Assembly (NCBI RefSeq): GCF_000718015.1 | Contig: NZ_JODY01000030.1 | Span: forward strand, 1 to 64,000 | Length of the DNA stretch: 64,000 nt | From: Streptomyces catenulae | Lineage (GTDB): Bacteria; Actinomycetota; Actinomycetes; Streptomycetales; Streptomycetaceae | Reading direction: 5' to 3' | In this document: positions 25,642 to 34,279 of the stretch, piece after piece | Layout: every line of letters starts with the position of its first letter | Numbering within the stretch: position 1 is the stretch's first letter | The notes under the pieces: model-generated | What the model was told of the DNA's origin: nothing | The model's database searches: none | The model's input: only the letters and a program-made list of their open reading frames with translations | Program-made: the position numbers and the translations under genes

Positions 25642-25655
25642 TGAAACGCGTTCTA
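25642..25655. promoter_or_regulatory. KstR-type operator upstream of MBL hydrolase
   Basis: TGAAACGCGTTCTA fits TNNAACNNGTTNNA at all defined bases. It lies 91 bp upstream of the MBL hydrolase ATG, inside the same divergent region as palindrome site 3. Confidence 0.8.
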
Positions 25656-25746
25656 GTTATAGTGACGTGGCGTACCGGTCCACGGCGGTCCGGCGCGGGC
25701 GTACGGACGTGAACCCGACGGGCAGGCACACCGAGAGGGGACCGGG

Positions 25747-26796
25747 ATGACGCAGGTGACCGACCACCGGGGCGGGGTGTGGAGCATCTCCGTGCCGCTG
25801 CCCGGCAATCCGCTCGGCCACACCCTCGTCCACCTCCTGGAGACCGACCGCGGGCCGGTGCTCATCGACACCGGCTGGGACGACCCCGCCTCCTGGGACG
25901 CGCTGACCGCCGGGATCACCGCCTGCGGCTTCGCCGTCGCCGACGTCCACGGGGTGCTGCTCACCCACCACCACCCCGACCACCACGGGCTGTCCGCCGC
26001 GGTGCGGGAGGCGTCCGGTGCCTGGATCGCGATGCACGAGGCGGACGCCGACGTCGTCCGGCGCACCCGGGAGGCGCGGCCCGCGGTGTGGCGGGCGCAG
26101 CTGGCCGCGAGGCTGGCCGCCGCCGGGGCGCCGGAGGAGCACCTCGCGCCGTTGCGGACGGCGCGAGGTGGGGAGCTGCCCGGCGGGCGGGCGGCGGTGC
26201 CGGACCGGCACATCGCCCCGGGTGAGCTGGTGGCGCTGTCCGGTCGCCGGTTGCGCGCGGTCTGGACGCCGGGGCACACGCCCGGGCATGTCTGTCTGCA
26301 TCTGGAGGAGGCGCATCTGGAGCGGGCGCCGGGGGCGCGCGGGGAGGGTCCGGGCGCCGGGTTCGGGCGGCTGTTCTCCGGTGATCATCTGCTGCCGGGG
26401 ATCAGCCCGCACATCGGGGTGTACGAGGGGGCGGGCGAGGCGCCGGGCGATCCGCTGGGCGACTATCTCGGGTCGCTGGAGCGGGTGGCGCGGCTCGCCC
26501 CGGCGGAGGTGCTGCCCGCCCATCAGCATCCGTTCGCCGATGCGGCGGGCCGGGCGCGGGAGCTGCTGGCGCACCACGAGGCGCGGCTGGCCGGGCTGGT
26601 GCGGCTGCTGGCGGAGCCGTTGACGCTGTGGCAGCTGACGGTGGCGATGGAGTGGAACCGCCCGTGGGAGCGGATCCCGTACGCCTCGCGGAACATCGCG
26701 GTGGCGGAGGCGGAGGCGCATCTGCGGCGGCTGACGGTGCTGGGCCGGGCGGCGGCGGTCCCGGGGGCGGACCCGGTGACATACCGGGCGGTGTGA
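25747..26796 (+). CDS. MBL-fold metallo-hydrolase
   Basis: Metallo-beta-lactamase-fold hydrolase of 349 aa. The metal motif HxHxDH is His74, His76, Asp78 and His79 in LLTHHHPDHHG; further ligands are likely His in TPGHTPGHVCLH, Asp in FSGDHLLPG and His in LPAHQHPF. The C-terminal ~100 residues form an extra helical domain (MEWNRPWERIPYASRNIAVAEAEAHLRRL) seen in lactamase-B-like proteins of lipid pathways. It probably hydrolyses a thioester or lactone; the substrate is unknown. It is divergent from the aldehyde dehydrogenase and sits behind a KstR-type box. Confidence 0.88.
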   Translation: MTQVTDHRGGVWSISVPLPGNPLGHTLVHLLETDRGPVLIDTGWDDPASWDALTAGITACGFAVADVHGVLLTHHHPDHHGLSAAVREASGAWIAMHEADADVVRRTREARPAVWRAQLAARLAAAGAPEEHLAPLRTARGGELPGGRAAVPDRHIAPGELVALSGRRLRAVWTPGHTPGHVCLHLEEAHLERAPGARGEGPGAGFGRLFSGDHLLPGISPHIGVYEGAGEAPGDPLGDYLGSLERVARLAPAEVLPAHQHPFADAAGRARELLAHHEARLAGLVRLLAEPLTLWQLTVAMEWNRPWERIPYASRNIAVAEAEAHLRRLTVLGRAAAVPGADPVTYRAV

Positions 26797-26912
26797 GGCG
26801 TACGACACGGCGGGGCGGGCCACGGGGGACGGACCGCCTCCGCGCCCCGGGGGCGGCGGGGTGCGGGGCGGCGGTCCCGCCCCGTGGCCCGGGGGCCCGG
26901 TCGGGTGACCGC

Positions 26913-26918
26913 TAAAAT
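26913..26918 (+). promoter_or_regulatory. -10 element of the cobalamin operon
   Basis: TAAAAT in an otherwise GC-rich stretch, about 20 bp before the start of the riboswitch fold. No clear -35 is seen. The transcription start would fall near 26925. Confidence 0.5.
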
Positions 26919-26934
26919 GTGCGGACAACTCCAT

Positions 26935-27040
26935 GCGTGCCCGATCGGGGGAAGCCGGTGGAAATCCGGCGCTGACCCGCAACCGTCAGGGCGGAGGTGC
27001 GCCGGGTGCGCGCCCCGTCCGAGCCGGAACACCCGAGGGG
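26935..27040 (+). promoter_or_regulatory. Cobalamin (adenosylcobalamin) riboswitch
   Basis: The top strand carries the conserved cobalamin aptamer core: GGGGGAAGCCGGTGGAAATC, then CCGGCGCTGACCCGCAACCG, then a P-stem region and the closing GAGCCGGAACACC. These match the RGGAA..GGTG.AA.TCC, CCCGCAAC.GT and GAGYCRGAA.ACC boxes of the family. The end points are approximate. It lies 185 bp upstream of a five-gene ECF transporter operon, where bound cobalamin would turn expression off. The 27041-27224 leader may contain the expression platform. Confidence 0.88.
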
Positions 27041-27224
27041 GCGCGACAAGGCTCCCGCCACCGGCGGGCCGCGCGCAGCGGCCGGACCGGTGGCGGCACC
27101 GTCGAGGTATACGGAGCTGAGCCCGGTGCCACCGCGTACGGCCCCGGCCGCCGCGCGGGTGGACGGCCCGACCGCGGCCCCCACCCCGCGACGCCCCGAG
27201 CGATCCGACTGAGAGGCACCGACC

Positions 27225-28496
27225 ATGGCCCCCCTGGCCCCTTCCCGCGCCGCCCTGCTGCGCCGCGCCGCCGTGGTGTGCGCCGCGGCGCTCGTTCCGG
27301 TCGCGGCGACCGCGTCCACCGCGACCGCCGCTCCGGCGCCGTCCCCCCACAAGCTGCCCGCGGGCCTGTACGGCTCCGGTGATCCGCAGTACGACGGCGT
27401 GTGGCGGCAGTCGCTGGCGCTCCTCGCCCAGCACACCGTGCGGGTCGAGCCCGCCGCGGCGGCCGTGGACTGGCTGACCGGCCAGCAGTGCGCCGACGGC
27501 TCGTTCACCGCGTACCGCGCCGACACCACGAAGGCGTGCGGCGCCTCGACGATGCGGGACACCAACCAGACGGGCGCGGCGGTGCAGGCGCTGGCGGCGC
27601 TCGGCGGGCACGGCGCGACGGTGGAGAAGGCGGTGCACTGGCTGAGGTCGGTGCAGAACGACGACGGCGGCTGGCCGTCGATGCCGGGGTCGGCGAGCGA
27701 CGCCAACTCCACCGCGGTGGTCATCGGCGCGCTCACCGCGGCGGGCCAGGACCCGGCGAAGGTCGAGTCGCCGAAGGGCCACACGCCGTACGAGGGGCTG
27801 TTGACGTTCCGGCTCGGGTGCGCGGTGAAGCCCGCCGAGCGGGGCGCGTTCACCTTCCAGCTCAAGGGCGCGGCGGCCAACGCGGACGCCTCGGCCGCCG
27901 CGGCGACCGGTGCGCTCGGCAAGGGCTTCGTCGTCCCGGCGGCGGGCGCGGACGCGGACACGCCGGTGGCCGCGCCGGAGTGCGGTGACGGGAAGAAGGA
28001 GCCGTCCGGGGCGGACGCGGACGCGCTGCGGCGGGCCGCGTCGGGGGCGAGCGCGTATCTGGTGAAGGAGATGGACGCCCACGGGCAGCATCTGATGTCG
28101 GCGATGCCGGGCGCGAAGCCGCAGCCGGACGTCGGGAACACCGCGGACTCGGTGGTGGCGCTGGCCGCCGGTGGGCACGGCGCGGCGGCGCGGAAGCCGC
28201 TGGCGTGGCTGGAGAAGAACGGTCCGGCGTGGGCGAAGCCGGCCGGTCCCGCGGCCTATGCGCAGCTGGTCCTCGCGGCGCACGCCACGGGCACCGACCC
28301 GCGGAACTTCGGCGGTACGGACCTGGTGGCGGCGTTGAACGCGACCGGCCCGAAGCCGTCCGCGACCGCGGAGAAGCCGGTGCCGCAGGAGAAGGGCACC
28401 GGGTCGATCAGCGCATGGTGGCTGGTGCCGGTGGGGCTCGCCGCGGGTGCCGGGATCGGGTTCCTGATGAGCGCCCGCCGGAAGCGCGGACAGTGA
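27225..28496 (+). CDS. Secreted, membrane-anchored alpha/alpha-toroid protein (candidate cobalamin binder)
   Basis: Exported protein of 423 aa. A signal peptide (residues ~1-36, ending ATAAPAPS) is followed by about 330 residues of paired helices with repeated toroid motifs: AVDWLTGQQCADGSF, AVHWLRSVQNDDGGWPS and PLAWLEKNGPAW. A Pro/Glu linker and a C-terminal helix with basic stop (WWLVPVGLAAGAGIGFLM then RRKRGQ) anchor it outside the membrane. Relatives are annotated as prenyltransferase/squalene-oxidase-repeat proteins. Vertebrate intrinsic factor and transcobalamin have a similar alpha/alpha barrel, and this is the first gene behind a cobalamin riboswitch, so surface capture of cobalamin is a reasonable hypothesis. 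It is co-translated with the next gene (TGATG). Confidence 0.8.
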   Translation: MAPLAPSRAALLRRAAVVCAAALVPVAATASTATAAPAPSPHKLPAGLYGSGDPQYDGVWRQSLALLAQHTVRVEPAAAAVDWLTGQQCADGSFTAYRADTTKACGASTMRDTNQTGAAVQALAALGGHGATVEKAVHWLRSVQNDDGGWPSMPGSASDANSTAVVIGALTAAGQDPAKVESPKGHTPYEGLLTFRLGCAVKPAERGAFTFQLKGAAANADASAAAATGALGKGFVVPAAGADADTPVAAPECGDGKKEPSGADADALRRAASGASAYLVKEMDAHGQHLMSAMPGAKPQPDVGNTADSVVALAAGGHGAAARKPLAWLEKNGPAWAKPAGPAAYAQLVLAAHATGTDPRNFGGTDLVAALNATGPKPSATAEKPVPQEKGTGSISAWWLVPVGLAAGAGIGFLMSARRKRGQ

Positions 28497-29161
28497 TGCG
28501 GCGGTCGCGGTGGGCCGGTGCGCTGGCGCTGGCCGGGGCGGCGCTGGTGCCGGTCGCGGGTCCGGCGCACGCCCAGGGGCAGGCGTACCGGTACTGGTCG
28601 TTCTGGGACGGCGCCGACGGGAAGTGGGCGTACGCGACGCAGGGTCCGGCGACGCTGCGGCCCGCGGACGGCGCGGTGACCGGTTTCCGGTTCACGGTGA
28701 GCGCGGAGTCGTCCGCGGTGGACCGGCCGTCGGCGGCGGCCGATTTCGGGAAGCTGTGTTCCGGGACGCCGCGGAAGTCCGGGACGAAGCGGGTCGGCGT
28801 GGTCGTCGACTTCGGGACGGCGGCGGACGCGCCGGACGGTGAGCGGCCACCGAAGGAGCGGGCCGCGTGTGCGCGGGTGCCCGAGGACGCGTCGGCCGGT
28901 GAGGCGCTGGCCGCGGTGGCGAAGCCGCTGCGGTACGACGCGCAGGGGCTGCTGTGCGGGGTCGCCGGGTACCCGAGGTCGGGGTGCGCGGAGCAGGTCG
29001 GCGGCGCCGGGACGGCCAAGCCGAAGGCGTCGGCGTCGGGGGAACCGGCGGCCGGGGCGGACGGTGACGGCGGTCCGTCGGCCGGGCTGATCGGTGGCGG
29101 CGCGGCGGTCGTGGTGCTGGGGGCGGCGGCGGTGTGGCAGACCCGCCGCCGTCGCGGATGA
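28496..29161 (+). CDS. SCO2322-like secreted, anchored protein
   Basis: Exported protein of 221 aa with a signal peptide (ALALAGAALVPVAGPAHA) and a C-terminal anchor helix plus basic tail (AAVVVLGAAAVWQTRRRRG). The external domain starts AYRYWSFWDGADGKWAYATQGPATLRP and has four Cys that may form two disulphides. It corresponds to the family NCBI names SCO2322, always found with cobalamin-type ECF genes in Streptomyces. Start and stop overlap its neighbours, so it is tightly coupled in the operon. Its biochemical role is not known; it probably works with the toroid protein in capturing the vitamin. Confidence 0.8.
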   Translation: MRRSRWAGALALAGAALVPVAGPAHAQGQAYRYWSFWDGADGKWAYATQGPATLRPADGAVTGFRFTVSAESSAVDRPSAAADFGKLCSGTPRKSGTKRVGVVVDFGTAADAPDGERPPKERAACARVPEDASAGEALAAVAKPLRYDAQGLLCGVAGYPRSGCAEQVGGAGTAKPKASASGEPAAGADGDGGPSAGLIGGGAAVVVLGAAAVWQTRRRRG

Positions 29162-30495
29162 GGGCGCCGCGGGCCACCCGGAGCACGGCGCTGCACGCGG
29201 GAGCCTGGTGGTTGTGGGCGCTGGGGCTGGCCGCGGCGGCGTCGCGGACGACCAATCCGCTGCTGCTGGCGCTGCTGGTCGCGGTGGCCGGATATGTCGT
29301 GGCGGCGCGCCGGACGGATGCGCCGTGGGCCCGGTCGTACGGCGCGTTCGTGAAGCTGGGGCTGCTGGTGCTGGGCATCCGGCTGGTCTTCGCGTTCCTG
29401 CTGGGGTCGCCGATCCCGGGGACGCACACCCTGGTGACGCTGCCGGAGCTGCCGCTGCCCGACTGGGCGCAGGGCGTCCGGGTCGGCGGCCGGGTCACCG
29501 CCGAGGGCATGGTCTTCGCCCTCTACGACGGGCTGAAGCTGGCCACCCTGCTGATCTGTGTGGGCGCCGCGAACGCCCTGGCGAGCCCGGCGCGGCTGCT
29601 GAAGTCGCTGCCGGGGGCGCTGTACGAGGCGGGGGTGGCGGTGGTGGTGGCGATGACGTTCGCGCCGCATCTGGTCGCCGATGTGCAGCGGCTGCGGGCG
29701 GCGCGGCGGCTGCGCGGCCGCCCGGACCGCGGGTTCGCGGCGCTGCTCCAGGTGGGGCTGCCGGTGCTGGAGGGCGCGTTGGAGCGTTCGGTGGCGCTGG
29801 CCGGGGCGATGGACGCCCGCGGGTACGGGCGCCGGGCCGAGGTGCCGCGCGCGGTGCGGCGGACCACGGCGGTGCTGACGCTCGGCGGGCTGCTGGGCGT
29901 GTGCGCCGGGACGTACGGTCTGCTGGCGCAGGCGGGTGCGGGCCTGGGGCTGCCGCTGCTGATCGCCGGGCTGGTGGCGGCGCTGGCCGGACTGTGGCTG
30001 GGTGGCCGCCGCTCGGTGCGGACCCGGTACCGGCCCGAGCGGTGGGGCGCGCGGGCCTGGCTGGTGGCGGGTTCGGGGGTGGCGGTGGCGGCGCTGCTGA
30101 TCGCGGCGGGCGGCTACGCCCCCGAGGCGCTGCACCCGTCGGCGGTGCCGCTGGCCGCGCCGCGGCTGCCGCTGTGGCCGGCGCTCTCCGTCCTCGTCGG
30201 GCTGCTGCCCGCGTGGGTGGCGCCGCGTCCGGCGGACCTGACCGGACGGGACACGGACGACGGCGGTCCCGGCGCGGGGCCGGACGGCGGGGGCCGGGAA
30301 CGGGCCGCCGGGCGGGCGCGGTCCGCCGACGGGGAAGGGTCCGTCGGCCCGGAGCCCGCCGCGTCCGCCGTCGGCGGGGTGCCGGGCGGCGGCCGGGAGC
30401 GGTTCGTCGGCCGGGCGCCCGCCCGCCGGGAGCGCCCCGCCCGCGGTGTCCGTCCCCTCTCCCCCACCCGCCCCACGAAGGAGCGCGCCCAGTGA
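29158..30495 (+). CDS. ECF transporter T component (CbiQ-like)
   Basis: Energy-coupling-factor transmembrane protein of 445 aa, with ATG 29158 in an ATGA overlap. It has several membrane helices, and the coupling helices carry the typical Ala-Arg signatures AARRLRGRP and AMDARGYGRR. The family is usually about 250-280 aa; this protein continues with two more hydrophobic helices and ~85 residues of Gly/Arg/Pro-rich cytoplasmic tail. It links the ATPase to the substrate-binding S component two genes downstream. GTGA overlap with the ATPase gene supports coupled translation. Confidence 0.88.
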   Translation: MRAPRATRSTALHAGAWWLWALGLAAAASRTTNPLLLALLVAVAGYVVAARRTDAPWARSYGAFVKLGLLVLGIRLVFAFLLGSPIPGTHTLVTLPELPLPDWAQGVRVGGRVTAEGMVFALYDGLKLATLLICVGAANALASPARLLKSLPGALYEAGVAVVVAMTFAPHLVADVQRLRAARRLRGRPDRGFAALLQVGLPVLEGALERSVALAGAMDARGYGRRAEVPRAVRRTTAVLTLGGLLGVCAGTYGLLAQAGAGLGLPLLIAGLVAALAGLWLGGRRSVRTRYRPERWGARAWLVAGSGVAVAALLIAAGGYAPEALHPSAVPLAAPRLPLWPALSVLVGLLPAWVAPRPADLTGRDTDDGGPGAGPDGGGRERAAGRARSADGEGSVGPEPAASAVGGVPGGGRERFVGRAPARRERPARGVRPLSPTRPTKERAQ

Positions 30496-32207
30496 TCCGG
30501 TTCGAACAGGTCTCGATCACCTACGGCGAGGCGTCCGCGCCCGCCGTGCGGGGGGTCGACCTGACCGTCGCCGAGGGGGAGCTGTGTCTTCTCGTCGGCC
30601 CCTCCGGTGTCGGTAAGTCGACACTGCTGAACGCGGTGTGCGGGCTGGTGCCGCACTTCACCGGCGGCACGCTCCGCGGCCGCGTCACCGTCGCCGGGCG
30701 CGACACCCGCACCCACGCCCCGCGCGAACTCGCCGACGTCGTCGGCACCGTCGGCCAGGACCCGCTGGACCGGTTCGTCACCGACACCGTCGAGGACGAG
30801 CTGGCGTACGGCATGGAGTCGCTGGGGCTTGCGCCGGACGTGATGCGGCGCCGGGTCGAGGAGACGCTGGATCTGCTGGGGCTGGCCGGGCTGCGGGACC
30901 GCGCGCTGACCACCCTCTCCGGCGGGCAGCAACAGCGGGTGGCGATCGGGTCGGTGCTGACCGCCCACCCCAAGGTGCTGGTCCTCGACGAGCCGACGTC
31001 CGCGCTGGACCCGGCAGCCGCCGAGGAGGTCCTCGCCGTGCTCCAGCGCCTCGTCCACGACCTGGGGACGACGGTGCTGCTCGCCGAACACCGCCTGGAG
31101 CGGGTGGTGCACTACGCCGACCAGGTCATCCTGATGCCGGGGCCGGGCGCCGCTCCACGGCAGGGCCCGCCCGCCGCGATGATGGCGCACTCCCCCGTCC
31201 GGCCGCCGGTCGTCGATCTCGGGGCGCTGGCCGGGTGGTCGCCGCTGCCGCTGTCGGTCCGCGACGCCCGCCGCCGCTCCCCCGAACTGCGCGCCCGCCT
31301 CGCGGGGACGGAACCGCGCCCGCCGGAGGTTCCCGGACCGCCGCCCGGGGCGCCCGCGCCTGTGGCCCGCACCCGCCGTCCGCGGCGGACCGGGCTGCTG
31401 CGGCGGCGCGCCGCCGACCGTGCGCCGGACGGTGCCGCGCCCGGGGCGCCGCTCGCCGAGGTGCGGCGGCTGGCCGTCCGCCGCGGCCGGGTCGAGGCGC
31501 TGCGCTCCGTCGAGCTGACCGTCGGCGCCGGGGAGACGGTGGCGCTGATGGGCCGTAACGGCGCCGGGAAGTCGACGCTGCTGGGCTCCCTGGTCGGGCT
31601 GCACACCCCGGCGTCCGGCTCGGTCACCGTCGGCGGCGCCGTGCCGCACCGCACCGCGCCGGGCACGCTGGTCCGGCACGTCGGGCTGGTGCCGCAGGAG
31701 CCGCAGGATCTGCTGTACGCGGACACCGTCGCCGCCGAGTGCGCCGCCGCCGACCGGGACGCGGACGCCCCGGCGGGCACCTGCCGGGCGCTGGTCGCGC
31801 GGCTGCTGCCCGGGGTGTCGGACGCGACGCACCCGCGGGATCTGTCCGAGGGGCAGCGGCTGACGCTGGCGCTGGCCGTGGTGCTGACCGCGCGACCGCC
31901 GCTGCTGCTGCTCGACGAGCCGACCCGCGGCCTGGACTACGCGGCCAAGGCGCGGCTGGTCGAGGTGTTGCGGGAGCTGGCGGCGGAGGGGCACGGCATC
32001 GTCCTCGCCACCCACGACGTGGAACTCGCCGCCGAACTGGCCCGGCGGGTCGTCATCCTGGCGGGCGGGGAGATCGTCGCCGACGGGCCGACCGAGGAGG
32101 TCGTGGTCTCCTCGCCCGCGTTCGCCCCGCAGGTCGCGAAGGTCCTCGCGCCGCTGCCGTGGCTGACGGTGCCGCAGGTGGCCCGCGCCCTGGAGGCCAC
32201 CCCGTGA
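30492..32207 (+). CDS. Fused double ATPase of an ECF transporter
   Basis: A single 571-aa chain holding both ECF ATPases. Domain 1 (residues ~1-220) has Walker A GPSGVGKST, signature LSGGQQQRVAIG and Walker B VLVLDEPTSALDP. After a ~100-residue Pro/Arg linker, domain 2 (from ~330) has Walker A GRNGAGKST, a degenerate signature LSEGQRLTLALAVVL and Walker B LLLLDEPTRGLDY. The fusion replaces separate EcfA and EcfA'. It starts at GTG 30492 overlapping the T component and stops overlapping the S component. It drives vitamin import with the neighbouring T and S subunits. Confidence 0.92.
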   Translation: MIRFEQVSITYGEASAPAVRGVDLTVAEGELCLLVGPSGVGKSTLLNAVCGLVPHFTGGTLRGRVTVAGRDTRTHAPRELADVVGTVGQDPLDRFVTDTVEDELAYGMESLGLAPDVMRRRVEETLDLLGLAGLRDRALTTLSGGQQQRVAIGSVLTAHPKVLVLDEPTSALDPAAAEEVLAVLQRLVHDLGTTVLLAEHRLERVVHYADQVILMPGPGAAPRQGPPAAMMAHSPVRPPVVDLGALAGWSPLPLSVRDARRRSPELRARLAGTEPRPPEVPGPPPGAPAPVARTRRPRRTGLLRRRAADRAPDGAAPGAPLAEVRRLAVRRGRVEALRSVELTVGAGETVALMGRNGAGKSTLLGSLVGLHTPASGSVTVGGAVPHRTAPGTLVRHVGLVPQEPQDLLYADTVAAECAAADRDADAPAGTCRALVARLLPGVSDATHPRDLSEGQRLTLALAVVLTARPPLLLLDEPTRGLDYAAKARLVEVLRELAAEGHGIVLATHDVELAAELARRVVILAGGEIVADGPTEEVVVSSPAFAPQVAKVLAPLPWLTVPQVARALEATP

Positions 32208-33142
32208 CCGCCGTACGGGATCCCGCCACGGGCGCGGGGCGGCAGGCGCGGGCGGTGCGGCTCGGGCCCCGGTCCGTCGTCGCGCTGGCGCTGGTCTCGG
32301 CGACGGGGGTGATGGCGTTCGGCTGGCCGCTGCTGGCCACCTCCGCCTCCGGGCTCGCGCACTCCGCGGACGCGCCGTGGCTCTTCGCCGCGCTGCTGCC
32401 GATGCTGCTGGCCGTGGTGGTGGCGACGATCGGGGACTCCGGTCTGGACGCCAAGGCCATCGCGATGCTCGGCGTCCTGGCCGCGGCGGGCGCCGCGCTG
32501 CGCCCGCTCGGTGCGGGCACCGCGGGCATCGAGCCGATGTTCTTCCTGATGGTGCTGGCCGGACGGGTGCTGGGCCCCGGCTTCGGGTTCGTCCTGGGCT
32601 CGGTGGCGATGTTCGCCTCGGCGCTGCTGACCGGCGGCGTCGGGCCGTGGATGCCGTTCCAGATGCTGTCGATGGGCTGGGTGTCGATGGGCGCCGGGCT
32701 GCTGCCGGGCCCCGACCGGCTCCGCGGTCGCCGCGAACTGGCGCTGCTCGCCGGGTACGGGGCGGTGGCCGCGGTCGGCTACGGCCTGGTGATGAACCTC
32801 CAGGGCTGGCCGTACATCGCCGGGCTGGCCTCGGGCGTCTCGTTCGTGCCCGGCGATCCGCTCGCCGACAACCTGGCCCGTTACCTGGCGTACTGCCTGG
32901 CGACCTCCCTCGGCTGGGACCTGCCGCGCGCGGCGGTCACGGTGATCTTGACCCTCACCGTCGGCGGCCCGCTGCTGAAGGCGCTACGCCGGGCGACCCG
33001 GCGGGCGGCGTTCGACGCGGCGGCGGAGTTCGACGCCCCGGCGGAGCGCACGACGGCGACCGAGGGGGCGTCTCCCACGGCGGTACCGGACGGGGCGGCC
33101 CCCCGTCCGGCGCCCGACGGGGGCGGGACCCGCGGGGCGTGA
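32204..33142 (+). CDS. ECF transporter S component (cobalamin-type)
   Basis: Membrane substrate-binding subunit of 312 aa with about six to seven helices. Landmarks: LALVSATGVMAFGWPLL, GVLAAAGAALRPLGAGTAGIEPMFFLMVLAGRVLG and FVLGSVAMFASALLTGGVGPWMPFQMLSMGWV, which match the S components annotated for cobalamin or cobalt in actinomycetes. The N-terminal ~25 residues are cytoplasmic and basic, and the C-terminal ~55 residues are a disordered Pro/Ala tail. It is the last gene of the riboswitch-controlled operon. Cobalamin as substrate is inferred from the riboswitch. Confidence 0.87.
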   Translation: MTAVRDPATGAGRQARAVRLGPRSVVALALVSATGVMAFGWPLLATSASGLAHSADAPWLFAALLPMLLAVVVATIGDSGLDAKAIAMLGVLAAAGAALRPLGAGTAGIEPMFFLMVLAGRVLGPGFGFVLGSVAMFASALLTGGVGPWMPFQMLSMGWVSMGAGLLPGPDRLRGRRELALLAGYGAVAAVGYGLVMNLQGWPYIAGLASGVSFVPGDPLADNLARYLAYCLATSLGWDLPRAAVTVILTLTVGGPLLKALRRATRRAAFDAAAEFDAPAERTTATEGASPTAVPDGAAPRPAPDGGGTRGA

Positions 33143-33250
33143 CGGGCGGGGTGTGACGGGCGGGGAGCCTGCGCCCGACCGCCCGGCCGCCCGACTGCCG
33201 GTCACCGGCGGAACGCGCCCCGGACGCCGTACCGGGCAGGGCCCCCGCGC

Positions 33251-34273
33251 TCACCCGTCCCCGCCGGGAGCCGCCCCCTCCCGCAGCCCGCGGACGTATG
33301 CCGCCGTCACCGCCACGCCGGGGTCCTCGTCGCGTGCCAGCTCCGTGAGGGCGGCCGACGCCGTGGGTCCGGGGACCCCGGCGAGTGCCTGGGCGAGCCG
33401 TCGCCGGACGGGCGCGCCCCCGGGGCCGGGGGTGAGGCGGGCGACGAGCCGCGCGGCGATCTCCTCCGCCACCGCCGGGTCGCCCGCCAGGGCGCCCAGC
33501 GCATCGGCCGCGTCGACGTCGTTGGCGCCCTCGGCGACCATGCCGACGAGGACGGGCACCGCCTCCGTCAGCCCCCGGGCACCGAGCGCCAGGGCCGCAT
33601 CGCGGCGGACCGCGGTGTCCGGGTGGGCGAGGGCGGTGCGCAGCGGGGCCCTCGCCGCGTCGCCCGGGAGTGCGGCGAGGGCCTGCACGGCGCGGCGCCG
33701 GGTGGCGGGCGAGGGGGCGTCGAGGGCCTGCGCCAGCAGTTGCGGCGCCCCCGCGCCGGAGCGGGCCAGGGCCCATTTCAAGGCGCCCGCGACATTCGGC
33801 TCCTGCTCGCTCAGTACCGCCTCGACCAGCGCCTCCACCGGTGCCGGGCCGTCCGCCGCGGCGGCCAGGGCGGCGCGCTGACGGCGTCCGGCGCTCGGCG
33901 AACCCAGCTCCTGGAGGAGGGCGACGGTCTGGAGGACGTCCGTCCAGTCGGCGGGCTCCGCGGCGCCGATCCGGCGGAGCCGGGTGAGCAGCGCCGTCTC
34001 CGCGGCGATCCGCTCCCGGGTCTGCCGGATGAGGTCGTCGACGAGTGCCGCGGGCGCGAAGCCGGGGCCGTCCAGCGCCCGCCCGACCTCCCGCAGCGAC
34101 AGCCCCAGCGACCGCAGGCTCTCGACGTGGAAGAGGCGGCGCAGATCGTCGCCGGAGTACTCCCGGTACCCGGACCCGCTGCGGCCCGTCGGCCGGACCA
34201 GGCCGAGCGTGTCGTAGTGCCGGAGCATCCGGGCGCTGACCCCGGAGCGCCGCGCCACCTCGCCGATCAGCAC
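33251..34273 (-). CDS. MerR-family regulator fused to HEAT repeats
   Basis: Regulator of 340 aa from GTG 34273. The first ~70 residues are a MerR HTH (IGEVARRSGVSARMLRHYDTLGLVRP, then GYREYSGDDLRRLFHVESLRSLGLSL), followed by the dimerisation helix. From ~residue 125 to the end there are about six HEAT repeats of ~30 residues (for example RRRAVQALAALPGDAARAPL and VRRDAALALGARGLTEAVPVL) in place of the usual small effector domain. HEAT solenoids bind proteins or nucleic acids, so the inducer could be a macromolecule. It lies six bp after a separate HEAT-repeat protein in one operon. No Cys-based metal site is visible. Confidence 0.87.
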   Translation of the reverse strand: MLIGEVARRSGVSARMLRHYDTLGLVRPTGRSGSGYREYSGDDLRRLFHVESLRSLGLSLREVGRALDGPGFAPAALVDDLIRQTRERIAAETALLTRLRRIGAAEPADWTDVLQTVALLQELGSPSAGRRQRAALAAAADGPAPVEALVEAVLSEQEPNVAGALKWALARSGAGAPQLLAQALDAPSPATRRRAVQALAALPGDAARAPLRTALAHPDTAVRRDAALALGARGLTEAVPVLVGMVAEGANDVDAADALGALAGDPAVAEEIAARLVARLTPGPGGAPVRRRLAQALAGVPGPTASAALTELARDEDPGVAVTAAYVRGLREGAAPGGDG

Positions 34274-34279
34274 CGTCGC

